A program made the translations under genes and the position numbers. A stretch of DNA of 64,000 nucleotides, from NCBI GenBank assembly GCA_900323505.1, contig OOIN01000042.1:186001-250000 (forward strand), read 5' to 3'. The DNA is from Ustilago trichophora. Its lineage: Eukaryota; Basidiomycota; Ustilaginomycetes; Ustilaginales; Ustilaginaceae. Within the stretch, counting starts at the first letter, position 1; every line of letters begins with the position of its first letter. Of the stretch, positions 29,978 through 40,700 are shown in pieces. The notes under the pieces were generated by a model. The model saw only the letters and a list, made by a program, of their open reading frames with translations, did no database searches and had not been told where the DNA came from.

Positions 29978-31465
29978 TCAAACAGCAGCAGTCTTGGACG
30001 GCGCTCTGGCGATCTCTGGTAAATTCAACAAGCTCTGCACGTCTTTATCCTCTCTTATCTCGATTTCTTCTTGCTTGAGTTTGAGTGCTTGTCTCTGTTT
30101 CCACTGTTCTTGCAATGCTTTTTGACTTAGGGTTCGACTTGCAATGACGAGTTTCCACCATTTCAGATACAATTCCTTGGCTGCTGCGTGATTTTTTGAA
30201 TTGCAGTCATCTTTATTAATTTCTTGAGCTGTTTGTTGCAATCTTTGGTAAAACTGTGCTTCGGGAAGCTTTGCAAATTTGGCACCATCCTCACCCTTTT
30301 GCACGGATGCAACGTTATCCAAGGTAACAAGTGGTTGACCATATTTGATGAGCCATTCGGAAAGCCTTTTAGGGGACCAGAAGAATACATTACGACCTAA
30401 AGCATCCGGTTCTAATTCGATCCTCTCATGCGGACAAATTACCAATGCAGATGCATAACGTAACGTGTTGAGTGTAGCTGCAACGTCTGCGAGATCGGGA
30501 GAGGCTGTAGCGATGAATACGGTATGAGTTGGTTGACGTGAGTAGAGATCGAATGCTTCTTTGAGTGCCAAAGTGAGCTTGCTACTTCGAAACGGAATGT
30601 GCGGAACACCACCTTTAGTGTCTGAACAAGACGAAGGGCTAGTTCGAGCACGAATGCAAGATTTAAGCGTCATTAACGGGGTATTGATTGCTACGGTTTC
30701 GGCCATTCTCTGAGCATGATTTGTCATGGTTGTATTTGTAGACCCAGACGTGGGAGAATGATCGGCAGCTCGTTCAGAACCCGCCAAATCCACCAATTGA
30801 AGCACCCCCGGGGTGGCATTTTTATCGTTTTTGGGTTGACAAGCGATACGAATCAGAGCGTGGGATCGCGAAGATTGGGGATTCTTTTCGGTACCTCTGG
30901 TAATGCGTTGAGACCAAGCTTGTTCTACCTGGTTCAACATTTCTTGGGGAGAATGTATGATTTTCAAAGTGGCTCGAGAGAAGGTGCTGCTACCTGCGAT
31001 GTTTTCTGCGATCAAAACGCGAGTGTTGGAAGGATCGAAAAGATCATTGACTTTATTCTTTCCATATACTTCGATGGCTTGGATGCTAATAGAGCAGCGA
31101 GAGGCGTTCGAGTCGTAGAGCGAGAGGATGCAGAGTCGAGAGCATTCGGAAAGCGTGTAGGTTTTGCCAGAACCGGTTTGACCATAGGCAAGGACGGTTG
31201 CATAGCCTCCTAAAAGGACAAAGGGGATGAGCGGTTCGACGTGAGATGTGAAGAGGGCACAAGTGGGGGAGGTGGCAAGGAAACAGGCATCGGAAGAAAA
31301 GGTGTGCGGGGTGTGGGTGATGTTGCTGGTAAGAGTGTTGTTGCGAGGTTCGTGGAGGGTTACTTTGCAAGGGTCGGTGGAGGAGGTGGTGATGAGAGGG
31401 GTCGAAGGGGCTGTGGGGAGGAACGAGGGTCGAACGCGGAAGAGAACGGTGAAATCACGCTCCAT
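29978..31465 (-). CDS. Short kinesin-like motor protein
   Basis: The ATG at 31465 (M-E-R-D-F-T-V) gives 495 residues without introns. The motor core covers roughly residues 5-345: P-loop G-Q-T-G-S-G-K-T at about 94-101, switch I S-S-R-S-H at about 195, switch II L-V-D-L-A-G-S-E at about 222, and a neck-proximal L-R-Y-A-S-A. A region near 370-420 resembles a small helical domain. The last 80 residues are Gln/Lys/Glu-rich and could form a short coiled coil. There is no long stalk, so it is much shorter than transport kinesins. The N-terminal part of the motor is divergent and the subfamily cannot be assigned by eye. Motor activity on microtubules is expected because the nucleotide motifs are intact. 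Confidence 0.88.
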   Translation of the reverse strand: MERDFTVLFRVRPSFLPTAPSTPLITTSSTDPCKVTLHEPRNNTLTSNITHTPHTFSSDACFLATSPTCALFTSHVEPLIPFVLLGGYATVLAYGQTGSGKTYTLSECSRLCILSLYDSNASRCSISIQAIEVYGKNKVNDLFDPSNTRVLIAENIAGSSTFSRATLKIIHSPQEMLNQVEQAWSQRITRGTEKNPQSSRSHALIRIACQPKNDKNATPGVLQLVDLAGSERAADHSPTSGSTNTTMTNHAQRMAETVAINTPLMTLKSCIRARTSPSSCSDTKGGVPHIPFRSSKLTLALKEAFDLYSRQPTHTVFIATASPDLADVAATLNTLRYASALVICPHERIELEPDALGRNVFFWSPKRLSEWLIKYGQPLVTLDNVASVQKGEDGAKFAKLPEAQFYQRLQQTAQEINKDDCNSKNHAAAKELYLKWWKLVIASRTLSQKALQEQWKQRQALKLKQEEIEIREDKDVQSLLNLPEIARAPSKTAAV

Positions 31466-32226
31466 AGTGATAGTGAAGACGTCGAGAGGTCAAATGCGAT
31501 GGTGGTAGTCGTAGTGGGAGGAGGTAACAAGTGTTGTTCTCTTTGGACGGCACGGCACTTTACGCATTTGCCTTTTTAGACGCGGCGCGGGGTTGAACGA
31601 ATGCCCACGTGAAGGAGATAACTAACTCTCGGACAAGGCCGACCAATCAAGAATCAAAGACCTACGGTTGACAGCGCGCCGGTTTGGAACCAATTCCGCT
31701 TGCACCTGTCAAAATAAGCAACTGTACAGTAATAACATCCCATCCCACCCACAAAAACTTGAAGCTCGCTTAACACCAACTCTTGCATCGGCTCAGAGTT
31801 GTCCGATTCAACTCAGGGTCACGTTTCCCGTTTTTTCTCTTCTATTTCTTCTTCTTCTTCTTCTTCTTCTTCTTCTTCTTCTTCTTCGTGCTTGGGGTTG
31901 TGTTGAGTTAAGGTTCCGAGTAGCCGTACTGATAATTACGAGAAAGTACTGTACAGTACAGTATAGAAAAGAGATAAGCGAGTGATGCAGGTACTTTACA
32001 TTTAGCTGCTGATAAGCTGCCGGCTTGGGGGATAAAGCGTGAGGTTGACATTGTGGCGAGGAATCCACAGAGAATAGAAAATTTGGTTTGGTGAGGCTTG
32101 AGTTTGATGAGAGATGGTGGCTGAAGATATATATAGCCTTTTCCCTTTCGTTCCTTACTTTGTTTCTTGTCTTGGACCCATCACCATCTCCATCTCCCTT
32201 TTCTTCTGCTTTTGGTTCTATACAAG
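31466..32226. other. Divergent promoter region of kinesin and acid phosphatase genes
   Basis: 760 nt with no gene recognised. It contains ACTGTACAGT at 31721-31730, a 14-bp GTACTGTACAGTAC palindrome at 31946-31959, a TTC triplet array at 31846-31887, and a C/T-rich leader before the phosphatase start. Confidence 0.6.
31846..31887. repeat. TTC triplet microsatellite
   Basis: Fourteen uninterrupted TTC units (GAA on the minus strand) in the kinesin/phosphatase divergent promoter. Pure GAA/TTC tracts can form triplex structures. Confidence 0.92.
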
Positions 32227-33615
32227 ATGCTTTCCGGCCTTCAAAAGAGCGCAGCCTTGCTGTTGCTACTTGAATTTGTCTCTCTCTCCCTGTGCACTCC
32301 TCTCGTCCCTCGCTCTTCCTCTTCTTCTTCTTCTTCTAACAGATTTGTCCTCGAGCAGCATCTCGGCAATCTTTCACCCTACTTTGATGCACCCATTCCC
32401 GACCATCTCTCCCTTGGTGTTCCTTCAGGCTGTCACGTCTCGCAAGTCTCGCTCATCCATCGACATGGATCTCGTGGACCCATTTCTCAGGAAATTGGAA
32501 CCATTCGAAACCTCTCTTATTACCTCAACAACAATACTGCCCTCTTGACCTCTCCCAAAACAACTCCTCCGCCTCAATTCGCCTTTTTGGCTGAGAATCG
32601 AGGTGGATGGTCCTCCTCGAATCTCAAGCAGGACGACTTGACTGCGGTTGGACGTCGCGAATTGTTTGACCATGGTGTACGATTTCGTCTCGATTATCCA
32701 CACCATAACACTTCGACCTTGCTCGCGGGTCAACAGGATCGTGTTGTGGAATCGGCACAGTGGTTTGCCGCCGGTTACCTCGGTAAGGACTATAATTCGA
32801 CCGGTACGCTCAACGTGATTTCCGAGTCTCTTGGTGTCAAGAGTTACATTACTCCAATGGAAACTTGTAAGAATTGGACCTACTCGAGCGGAGGTAAACC
32901 TGTAAGTGATTGGGGTAAAATTTACTTGGCTCGGATCGCAAATCAGTTTAACAAACAGCTGGAAAGGGTTTGGCCAGGAATCAAGTTTACAGAGGATAAC
33001 GTTCATGGGATGCTCTGGGCATGTGCGTATGAATTGGCGTCATTGGGGAGTGTCGAGAGGAGTAGATGGTGTCGAGTTTTTAGCGAGGGACAGATCAAAG
33101 AGTTTGAGTATGAGTTGGATTTGTTGATGAGAGGTGCGTTTGGGTATGGATTGCCGAACGGGTCTGGAGAGATCATGGGGAGTTTGTTTGTTTCCAACTT
33201 GACAGAGAGGTTGACCCAACCGGAAAATTTCAAAGAGCCCAATGGACAGCAGAAAACGGTATGGTTCGACTTTGCTCATGATACAACCATCGACTTGATC
33301 CTTACTACACTCGGACTGGCTGCGGATAAGACTTATCCAGTGGAAGGACCAGTGAATCCAAACAGAAACTGGAGAACTAGTCACCAGGTCCCCTTTGCCG
33401 CCCAGATGGAGTGGAGAAAAATCACCTGTAACGCGGATAAGGACGAGATGATCCAGTTGCACCTCAACAAGGCACCAGTAGATCTTAGCCCCGTCTGCAA
33501 AATCGATGGATACGGTGGATGCAAGTTGAAGGAATTCTTGGCTAGCGAAAAGGTGGAAAAGGCAAATGCCGTTCAGGTTGGAGATGCCGCTTGGACTGCT
33601 GCTTGCGGCAAGTAG
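32227..33615 (+). CDS. Secreted histidine acid phosphatase (phytase-like)
   Basis: The ATG at 32227 begins a typical signal peptide (M-L-S-G-L-Q-K-S then an Ala/Leu core, about 23 residues) followed by a Ser run; the product has 462 residues. The catalytic R-H-G-S-R-G-P (RHGxRxP) is at residues 79-85 and the proton-donor H-D at 351-352 (F-A-H-D-T-T). Both are the signature of the histidine acid phosphatase branch that includes fungal phytases and PHO5-type phosphatases. Several N-x-S/T sites (for example near 98, 105 and 197) suit a glycosylated secreted or wall protein. Eight or so Cys residues could form the disulfides usual in this group. It should release phosphate from organic esters outside the cell. 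Specificity for phytate cannot be decided by eye. Confidence 0.92.
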   Translation: MLSGLQKSAALLLLLEFVSLSLCTPLVPRSSSSSSSSNRFVLEQHLGNLSPYFDAPIPDHLSLGVPSGCHVSQVSLIHRHGSRGPISQEIGTIRNLSYYLNNNTALLTSPKTTPPPQFAFLAENRGGWSSSNLKQDDLTAVGRRELFDHGVRFRLDYPHHNTSTLLAGQQDRVVESAQWFAAGYLGKDYNSTGTLNVISESLGVKSYITPMETCKNWTYSSGGKPVSDWGKIYLARIANQFNKQLERVWPGIKFTEDNVHGMLWACAYELASLGSVERSRWCRVFSEGQIKEFEYELDLLMRGAFGYGLPNGSGEIMGSLFVSNLTERLTQPENFKEPNGQQKTVWFDFAHDTTIDLILTTLGLAADKTYPVEGPVNPNRNWRTSHQVPFAAQMEWRKITCNADKDEMIQLHLNKAPVDLSPVCKIDGYGGCKLKEFLASEKVEKANAVQVGDAAWTAACGK

Positions 33616-33954
33616 ATTGCGATAAACGAGATGGATCCCTAAGTAAGACGGACAAAGAGAGAGAAAGTGTGTGTCAGTGTCAGCAGACACAGAGAGGTTT
33701 TGGAGAAATAGTCTCGATCTAACATTTCTGGTTCAAGGTGCAACCAAAGTGGAGGAGGAACTCGTGGAGAAAATCGTTGGAAATGTCGCGTCTTACGCAA
33801 AGATGCATCGGACTTGGTCCGAGCTGAGGCTTTGCCAAGAATCAACGCCAGTCTTAGCTCTCTTGCTCGCCGTCGTTGCTTCTTTCCTCTCTTCATTCAC
33901 ACTCTCAACAACCAGTAGATATCGAGCTGTAACTCTGGCCCCTTTTTGTGGTTG
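33616..33954. other. Short spacer between two plus-strand genes
   Basis: 340 nt holding the phosphatase 3' end and the upstream region of the next gene. No gene or repeat was recognised, apart from a GT-rich patch near 33668. Confidence 0.55.
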
Positions 33955-35016
33955 ATGTTGGTTCGACCCTTTTCTATTGTCAACCGTCGTTTAGCTGGGA
34001 ACAACGCGCTTCTTCAACGTACTGTCTTTGCGACTCGTTCTTCCTCATTCTTATCCACTCGGCTGTGGTTGGCAGAGTTTCGGTGCAATATGTCGTCCAA
34101 CAGTTCCAATCCTGCGCCCGAGATGCCTACGTTTACACCTACGCCTTTACCCGATTTTAGGGTAAACAATCCACTCGGTGCTCCCAATCGATACGTTAAT
34201 ACCGCGGCATGTCTCATTATCGGGGATGAAGTGCTGAATGGTAAAACTAAAGATTCGAATTCCAACTATTTTGCCAAATTTTGCTTCGACCTTGGCATCG
34301 ATCTGAAACGAATCGAAGTGATTCCGGATGATGAAGACGTCATTATCGAAGCTGCGCGTAGGTTGACCTCTCAATTTGACTTTGTGGTTAGTTCGGGTGG
34401 CATCGGTCCTACTCCTGATGATATCACTTATCAATCCATGGCAAAGGCGTTTAGCAAACAAGGTGAATTGGTTTACCATCAAGAGGTACTTCGAAGAATG
34501 GCCGAAAATCTAAAAGCTAGACAGGTCAACACGGAAGGTATTACAGAAGACATGATTACCGCCAGAAAAAGAATGGCTTTGTTTCCAAAGGACAAGGCAG
34601 AGGTCATCTTTCCTACCGAAAAATTATGGGTCCCCGTGGTAAGAATGGATGGAAAATTATGCATATTACCAGGCGTTCCCAGATTGTTCGAAGCACTTAT
34701 CGATGGTTTGGAATCCTACATTCCATTGGATCCAAATCGCCAAAGACCCTACAGAGTCCTCATTCATACAAGATTGCCAGAGAGCAACATTAGCCCCTTC
34801 TTGGTCAAATTAACCCACAAATGCAAACAATTCGGTATCAAGGTCGGCAGTTACCCAAAATGGAATAACGGTGTAGATGTTAGCTTGATCGGAAACGATT
34901 GGGATGAATTGCAAAAACTCATTCCACAAGTGGAAAACCAAGTCAATGGAACCTTGATCGAGAGCGGTCAGCTGGGAAAGAGTCGAGAAACCCCTCAACA
35001 GCAGCACAAGATTTAG
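33955..35016 (+). CDS. MoaB/Mog (molybdopterin-binding, CinA-like) domain protein
   Basis: The ATG at 33955 gives 353 residues. A second Met (M-S-S-N-S-S) at about 34090 could start a cytosolic form, since the first 45 residues are Arg/Ser/Leu-rich like a mitochondrial presequence. The MoCF/MoaB-like domain starts near residue 80 with A-A-C-L-I-I-G-D-E-V-L-N-G-K-T and contains the family hallmark S-S-G-G-I-G-P-T-P-D-D at about 146-156. The second half (I-L-P-G-V-P-R-L-F-E) matches the larger fungal and plant proteins in which this domain stands alone or joins FAD synthetase. No PAPS-reductase-like FAD synthetase domain is present. Similar yeast proteins have no firm function; a nucleotide or pyrophosphate hydrolase activity is known for bacterial CinA relatives. 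The catalytic role here is unknown. Confidence 0.8.
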   Translation: MLVRPFSIVNRRLAGNNALLQRTVFATRSSSFLSTRLWLAEFRCNMSSNSSNPAPEMPTFTPTPLPDFRVNNPLGAPNRYVNTAACLIIGDEVLNGKTKDSNSNYFAKFCFDLGIDLKRIEVIPDDEDVIIEAARRLTSQFDFVVSSGGIGPTPDDITYQSMAKAFSKQGELVYHQEVLRRMAENLKARQVNTEGITEDMITARKRMALFPKDKAEVIFPTEKLWVPVVRMDGKLCILPGVPRLFEALIDGLESYIPLDPNRQRPYRVLIHTRLPESNISPFLVKLTHKCKQFGIKVGSYPKWNNGVDVSLIGNDWDELQKLIPQVENQVNGTLIESGQLGKSRETPQQQHKI

Positions 35017-35242
35017 AACAGTGCAGACAAACACAGACAAAGGTTGGAGAGATAGGATAGAATGGCCTTTGCGAAGAATCAACATGCTACATTTTAAAAC
35101 GCTGACAACAGTGGTGAAAAGACTTGACAAAATTAGGATGCTAACAAAGTGATAACGGTGCGAACATTTGTTTGTGTTTTGTCATGTGATGTGTGATATC
35201 GATGCAAACGTTTCGGGGCTCACTCTAAAAGAGGATGAGCGC

Positions 35243-37999
35243 TTAGTCAAGAGGGTCCTCCTCAATCCTCGCGTGATCATAGTCATCGTCCTCGTCTTCA
35301 TCCGACATGGGCTCATCTTCGTTTCCGTTCGTCGTCACACCTTCATGGTTGGCCATGACCACCAGACCGTTCCTGTGTGGATCGAATCCAACTTTAATCT
35401 CGGGATCCTCTTTGATGTTGACCCTACCTGAAAGAATGAGGATCGACAGAGGCGAGAGCAGCTCTTGCTGGATCGAGCGGTTGAGTGGACGAGCACCCAT
35501 AGTTGGAGAAAAGCCAGTCGAGACCAAAAAGTCTTTGGCAGCCTCGTCGAGCACCAACTTCGACTTGCCTCCGTTGGCGTGGATGCGCTGCTCGATTTCT
35601 CGCAGACGGACATCCACGATCGACTTGACGTTGCGGCGCGAGAGCTTGCTAAAGACCACAATGCTGTCGATACGGTTGACAAATTCGGTTGGCATGGCGG
35701 CCTTGATGCTGCCCATGACGAGTTGACGTGTAGCCTCGGTCATTTCTTCGTCCTCCGACTCGTTGATGTAGGCAGAGCCGAGGTTCGAAGTCATAATGAT
35801 GATCGTGTTGCGGAACGAGACCTGGCGACCTTGGCTGTCCTGCAGGCGACCTTCATCCAATACACCGAGGAAAAGCTGGATAAACTCGCGCGATGCCTTC
35901 TCGATCTCATCGAGTAGAACGATGCTGAAGGGCTTGCGTCGCACTGCTTCGGTCAACACACCACCTTCCTCGTGACCGACATAGCCGGGTGGTGCACCAA
36001 TGAGACGCGAGATCGAGTGCTTCTCCGAGAACTCGCTGCAGTCGATGCGGACCATGGCGTCGGCCGAGTCAAACATGCACTTGGCCAACGTTCGGCTGAG
36101 CAACGTCTTACCGGAACCGGAAGAACCAGCAAAGAGGAACGAAGCGATGGGTCGATTGGCGTCGGCGAGACCGGAGCGCGAGAGTCGGATGGCCTGGGCG
36201 ACGCTCTTGACCGCCTCGTCCTGACCAATGACTTCCTTTGCGAGGGTGCGCTCGAGTCGAAGCAACTTGTTCTTCTCAGACTCGAGCATGCGCGAGACGG
36301 GAATACCGGTCCAGCGAGAGACGATGGCGGCGATCGAGTCAGCAGTGACGGCGTTGTTGTCCGAGTTGATGCCTTCCTCCTCGCGCTTGCGTTCGGCGGC
36401 CTGCAGCTGCTGTAGCTTGGTCTCAAGATCAGGAAGTGCGTAGAACTTGAGGTCAGAGGCGGTGGCGAGATCGTATCGACGCTCAGCCTCGGCGATCTTG
36501 GCGCGGACCTCCTCCATCTTGCGTCGAACGTTGTTGATCTCTTCGCCCTTTGCCTTTTGTGCTTCAAAGGCAGCCTTGATGGGGGCGAGCTCGTCATCGA
36601 TAGCCTGGATCTGCTTCTTGGTCTCCTCGAGCGACTGCTTGGACTGGGCATCCTTCTCTCGCGAGAGGGCGTGAACAGCAATCTCGAGCTGGAGGCGCTT
36701 TCGCTCGAGCTTGTCGACCTCTTCTGGGACCGTCTCTCGCGAAACTCTGACGTCGGCACAGGCTTCGTCCACCAGGTCGATGGCTGAGTCGGGCAGACGT
36801 CGATCGGTGAGGTAGCGCTTGGCGAGTTGAGCTGCTGAGACAATGGCCGAGTCGAGGATGCGTACACCGTGATGGACCTCGTACTTGTCGCGGATACCTC
36901 GGAGAATGGCGATGCAGTCTTCGACGGTGGGCTCGTTGACGAGGATGGACTGGAATCGTCGCTCAAGTGCTGCGTCCTTCTCAATGTATTGTCGATATTC
37001 GTTGGCGGTGGTGCAGCCGATGACGCGGAGTTTTCCTCGGGCGAGCATGGGCTTGAGCAGGTTGGCAGCGTCCATGCCACCTCCAGAGCTACCCTGGCCG
37101 GCCATGAGGAGATGCATTTCGTCGATGAAGAGAATGCAGGGTGTTCCGTCGGCGGTCATCTTTTCGATGTCGGAGAGCACCGACTTGACACGCTCCTCGT
37201 ATTCACCTCGGTACTTGGCACCGGCCATGAGACCACCGACGTCGAGGCTGAGGATCTTGCCGAGGAGGTTGGGAGGGACGTCGCGATCGACGACACGCTG
37301 AGCAAGACCTTCGACGATGGCGGTCTTACCTACACCTGGACTACCGATGAGGACGGCGTTGTTCTTGGTCCTTCGAGAGAGAACGCGGACAGCGCGGCGA
37401 ATCTCCTGGTCACGGCCAATGACAGGGTCGAGAGAGCCCTCGGCTGCGAGTTGAGTGAGGTCGGTGCAGTACTTTGCCAGGGCATCGTATCCTGCCTCTG
37501 CACTCTTGCTGTCAATGTGTCGACCGCCTCTCGCTTGTGTGATGGCGGTCTTGATGAGCTGTTCATTAGCGAGACCGGCTTCTTTGAGGAGCTGCTTGAT
37601 GGTATTGTCCTGAATGAGACCGAGAAGGATGTGGTCTTGAGCAATGTATGCGTCTCGTTGGGTGCTCTTTTGGTTTTCGGCTTCCTTGAGCACCTTGAGG
37701 GCAGGGCTCGAGAGGCTAATATCATCGGGCGGAGGGGTCTGAGATGGAATCTTGCGGAGTGCCGTGCGGAGCTTGTCTTCGAAGATCTTGATGTCGACGC
37801 CAGCCTTTGTGCAGATGCTCTTGAAAAGCGACTGGCTAGATTCGTTGGTGGACTGAACGCCTTGGGAGTTGGAAGTGTCGTCAGTCAAGAGGGCAAGAGC
37901 AATGTGCGCTGGGCTGACCTGTGGATGAGAGTGATCCTTGGCGAGCTGAAGTGCTGCCGAGACCGAGGACTGAGCCCTATCTGTGAATTCGAACGACAT
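35243..37999 (-). CDS. HSP104: Hsp104/ClpB-type AAA+ protein disaggregase
   Basis: The ATG at 37999 gives 918 residues, the usual length for Hsp104. Domains: Clp N-domain (1 to about 155); AAA-1 with Walker A G-S-P-G-V-G-K-T near 220 and Walker B F-I-D-E-M-H; the coiled-coil middle domain (about 410-530, many Glu/Lys/Arg); AAA-2 with G-S-S-G-S-G-K-T near 627 and V-L-L-D-E-I-E-K; then the sensor-2 G-A-R-P-L-N-R. The second Walker A differs slightly from the common G-P-T-G-V-G-K-T but keeps the G-K-T. The acidic C-terminus (D-E-D-E-D-D-D-Y, ending D-P-L-D) is characteristic of the cytosolic/nuclear Hsp104, not mitochondrial Hsp78, and there is no presequence. It rescues aggregated proteins with Hsp70/Hsp40. 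Codon use is strongly C/G-ending. A heat-shock-element-like block lies about 0.5 kb upstream. Confidence 0.96.
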   Translation of the reverse strand: MSFEFTDRAQSSVSAALQLAKDHSHPQVSPAHIALALLTDDTSNSQGVQSTNESSQSLFKSICTKAGVDIKIFEDKLRTALRKIPSQTPPPDDISLSSPALKVLKEAENQKSTQRDAYIAQDHILLGLIQDNTIKQLLKEAGLANEQLIKTAITQARGGRHIDSKSAEAGYDALAKYCTDLTQLAAEGSLDPVIGRDQEIRRAVRVLSRRTKNNAVLIGSPGVGKTAIVEGLAQRVVDRDVPPNLLGKILSLDVGGLMAGAKYRGEYEERVKSVLSDIEKMTADGTPCILFIDEMHLLMAGQGSSGGGMDAANLLKPMLARGKLRVIGCTTANEYRQYIEKDAALERRFQSILVNEPTVEDCIAILRGIRDKYEVHHGVRILDSAIVSAAQLAKRYLTDRRLPDSAIDLVDEACADVRVSRETVPEEVDKLERKRLQLEIAVHALSREKDAQSKQSLEETKKQIQAIDDELAPIKAAFEAQKAKGEEINNVRRKMEEVRAKIAEAERRYDLATASDLKFYALPDLETKLQQLQAAERKREEEGINSDNNAVTADSIAAIVSRWTGIPVSRMLESEKNKLLRLERTLAKEVIGQDEAVKSVAQAIRLSRSGLADANRPIASFLFAGSSGSGKTLLSRTLAKCMFDSADAMVRIDCSEFSEKHSISRLIGAPPGYVGHEEGGVLTEAVRRKPFSIVLLDEIEKASREFIQLFLGVLDEGRLQDSQGRQVSFRNTIIIMTSNLGSAYINESEDEEMTEATRQLVMGSIKAAMPTEFVNRIDSIVVFSKLSRRNVKSIVDVRLREIEQRIHANGGKSKLVLDEAAKDFLVSTGFSPTMGARPLNRSIQQELLSPLSILILSGRVNIKEDPEIKVGFDPHRNGLVVMANHEGVTTNGNEDEPMSDEDEDDDYDHARIEEDPLD

Positions 38000-39081
38000 G
38001 CTGGGTATGTGAAAAGGATTTGAGAGATGTGATGCGCGTTGTCAAGCAAGAGTGAGATGCAGAAAAGTGCCGAGGAGGGAAGGGCTAAGAAGAGATGCGG
38101 AACTGTTCGTGTCTGGAAGAGGGAGCGTATTTTATGCCAAAGTCGAGAGAGATAGGTAGCGATGAGGATGGCGCTTGATGTGTGTGGTGAACTGTTGTTC
38201 TCCGATGTGAATGTGTAGCTGAATGTAGCTGATGCTGATGATTGATGAATGCAGACTGAGTGGTTGAGAGAGGGGATGTGTATATATTATATTGGTTCAG
38301 GCAGGATCGAAGCGCAACCAAGCCACTGTTGCGGGCTGTACTGTACTGTGACTGACTGTGTGAGACTCGCATGTCATGGTGGCTCGTGGCTGAAACCGAA
38401 TGAATGACACTTTGGCTAGAAATTGCCGACAACAGCGAGAAATCACTCGAATATGCACCACACCTCCACATGCATCCAGCGCATTCCAGCCGCTTCTCGA
38501 ATTCAATCAATCGTCCACCATCACTGCTTGAAATTTCTCCAAATTCCGCTCAAAATTTGGCTTGTGCACTTCGAGCCTTATCTCCCGATTCCCACATTTC
38601 ACACAGCACTGCCGATTCTGACAGATTCAGCCCAGAGAAGCTTTGAATGCTGCTTCTAACATATTCGCTCCTTTTTCTTCTCCCCGTCAATCGAACATGA
38701 CGCATTTCCTGGCAAGCATGTTGTCCATTTACTTGGCTTTGCCTTCCTTGCCCATAGAACAGGATGGTACGCGTACGAAAAGTCGGTATGTCGTCGATGC
38801 CATTCCATCGTGCCTTCGACCGTCGGTCTACACTCAGCTTCAGCAGTCCCGGACAGATCTCTTTCAGATGCAAAGACAGAATCGTCAAGCACTGTCGCAG
38901 TCTATCTACATACTGGCTCAAGCAAACAAGCGAGTTAATGCCATTTCATTAGAATAAACACAGCCATCACAGACTCTTGCAAGCAAGTGCGAGTTGATAT
39001 GATAACAAACATTGACGAGGGGATCGATGACAACATGAACGAAGCGCATGCTAACCGACAGAGAGCTACAGACGTCCCCGC
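38000..39081. other. Intergenic region upstream of HSP104
   Basis: About 1.1 kb between the HSP104 start and the 3' end of the DOMON-b561 gene, both on the minus strand. It contains a CTGTACTGTACTGTG repeat at 38337-38351 and heat-shock-element-like sequences at 38494-38547. No gene was recognised. Confidence 0.6.
38494..38547 (-). promoter_or_regulatory. Candidate heat shock elements of HSP104
   Basis: Two blocks resemble alternating GAA/TTC pentamers. TTCTCGAA at 38494-38501 is a perfect two-unit element. GAAATTTCTCCAAATTCC at 38530-38547 has four units in register, with mismatches in the third and fourth. They lie 495-550 nt upstream of the HSP104 ATG. Heat-shock-factor binding is inferred from the pattern only. 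Confidence 0.35.
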
Positions 39082-40700
39082 TTAGATGCGGTTGCCAGGC
39101 GCGTGCGGTGTATGCTGCGAGTAACTCTGGTAGGCACGCGAAGGTGCCGTCTGCAGAGGAGGTGCACCCCAGCCGGGATGCGATTGCTCGCCAGGAGAAT
39201 GCTGTTGCGTAGAGGTACCCGGCGACGACTTTTGCTGCAATCCGAGGTACTCCTGCTTCTCTTCGGAAGAGCCGTTGGACGCTCGCCATTGCTTGAGGTC
39301 GCGTGGAAGCAGCGCCAGGCCGGCCACGTATGCAACAGCAAGCAAAGCAGCCCAGATCCACAAAATCCAGCTGGCCCATCGAGGAGGCCCCCAAGACCAC
39401 ATCTCAAGTCCCTCTGTAGAGTTCCAGATAGCAGCGGCGGTGATGCCCAACCCAATAACCACGTGGACAATCCTCGAAGGATTGAAGCGCTTGGTGGTGT
39501 GGCCGAAAGCACCAAGAATGATTTGGAGGATCATGACGATAAAGATGGCGAGACCAGCCTTGGCGTGCGTGTTGTCAAAGTGTTCGCCTCCCGACTGCGA
39601 TGTTTCAGCGACAATCACGATGAAGCCAATGAGGACAAAGATGAAGGCGGGGATCATGATGGCACGGTGGACAGGATACCATTTGAAGAAGGTCCTTCCG
39701 TAGCGTCCGATCAGGATGGCGGCAGGGACGAGGAGGAACCATGCGATGATCATGAAGACCATGTGGACGATGATGAGCTGGTTGCGCCTGTTCAGGACCC
39801 GAGTTGAATTCTGTTGACCGGTTGCAGGCGTCACTGGAGCGGGGTTGCTGCCGCTGTTCGAGCCAGAGGTTGAGGGAGAAGTCGAGTATGGCTTGGTGAG
39901 GTCGAGGTTGAGCGTGCCGTAGGCAGTATGACGCCTGATGCTCGAGCTGGGGCTCGATCCAGGGTTGTTGTTCTTGTTGGATGCCCAGATGAAAGGCGTC
40001 ACTTTGGAGGGAGTCTTGTCAGAGCTCGACATGGGGAACGACCAAGCCCAGACGGTGCCGGTGCTGTTGGAGAAGGAACGCTTGGGCTCCAGGGTGGCAG
40101 CCAAAGCCGAGATGGTGGTGGTGGGGTCGTTGTGACCGGAAGCAGTACGTTGCGACATGACAACGTTTCCGGTAGTGTCGACCCATCCGATCTGCCAAGA
40201 TGTCAAGAAAAGAAAGAATCAGAGGGCAAAAGTGTCAAGCGGTGGATTCACTGCAGCTAACGGTTTAGAGAGCAGAGCGTGTCAAAACGGCTAGCATTCG
40301 CCTCGTGGCTCATGCTTTGCAAAGTTAAGGGAGCATGTGATGACTTACCATCATGTTGGAGCCGGCCATCTGTTCGCCAGTGCCGACGGCATACCATCCC
40401 AATGGAGCACCACCACCGTTGGTGGACATGGTCATGTTGATCCTCTTTTCAGAGGGGCTGTATACGGCGCGAAGGCATAGGTTCTGTAACAGCGCAGAGA
40501 TGTCAAATGTAGAACAGTGGTGAGCTTAGATCGAACGTTGTCGAGAGGAAAACAGAGACTGAATGGTGACTGAGAGGTGAACCTACCGAGTTGCAAACGG
40601 TGTCGGCAAAGAGTGAAGCGTCGGTGGTCGACTGCGCAATGGCGGATGTCGACAGCAAGAGCAGACAGCATGCTGCTAGAATGGTGGATAGCCTCAACAT
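39082..40700 (-). CDS. Secretory-pathway DOMON-cytochrome b561 protein (ferric-reductase-like)
   Basis: Three exons, 40700-40587, 40483-40349 and 40191-39082, are joined over two phase-0 introns (donors GTAGGT and GTAAGT; acceptors ACAG and GCAG), giving 452 residues. Exon 1 codes a clear signal peptide (M-L-R-L-S-T-I-L, cleaved near A-I-A-Q). Exons 1-3 form a DOMON domain: G-W-Y-A-V-G-T-G-E-Q-M-A-G-S-N-M-M, then I-G-W-V-D and a G-H-N-D-P motif. Six hydrophobic helices follow, with b561 haem His residues in I-I-V-H-M-V, Y-P-V-H-R-A, N-T-H-A-K-A and R-I-V-H-V-V. This layout (haem-binding DOMON plus b561) is that of CDH-cytochrome-like proteins thought to pass electrons across the plasma or vacuolar membrane. 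The tail is Gln/Ser/Pro-rich and presumably cytosolic. The electron acceptor is unknown. Confidence 0.88.

Noticed and set aside
36869..38023. 384-codon plus-strand frame opposite HSP104
   Set aside because: It lies fully antisense to conserved Hsp104 motifs and matches no family.
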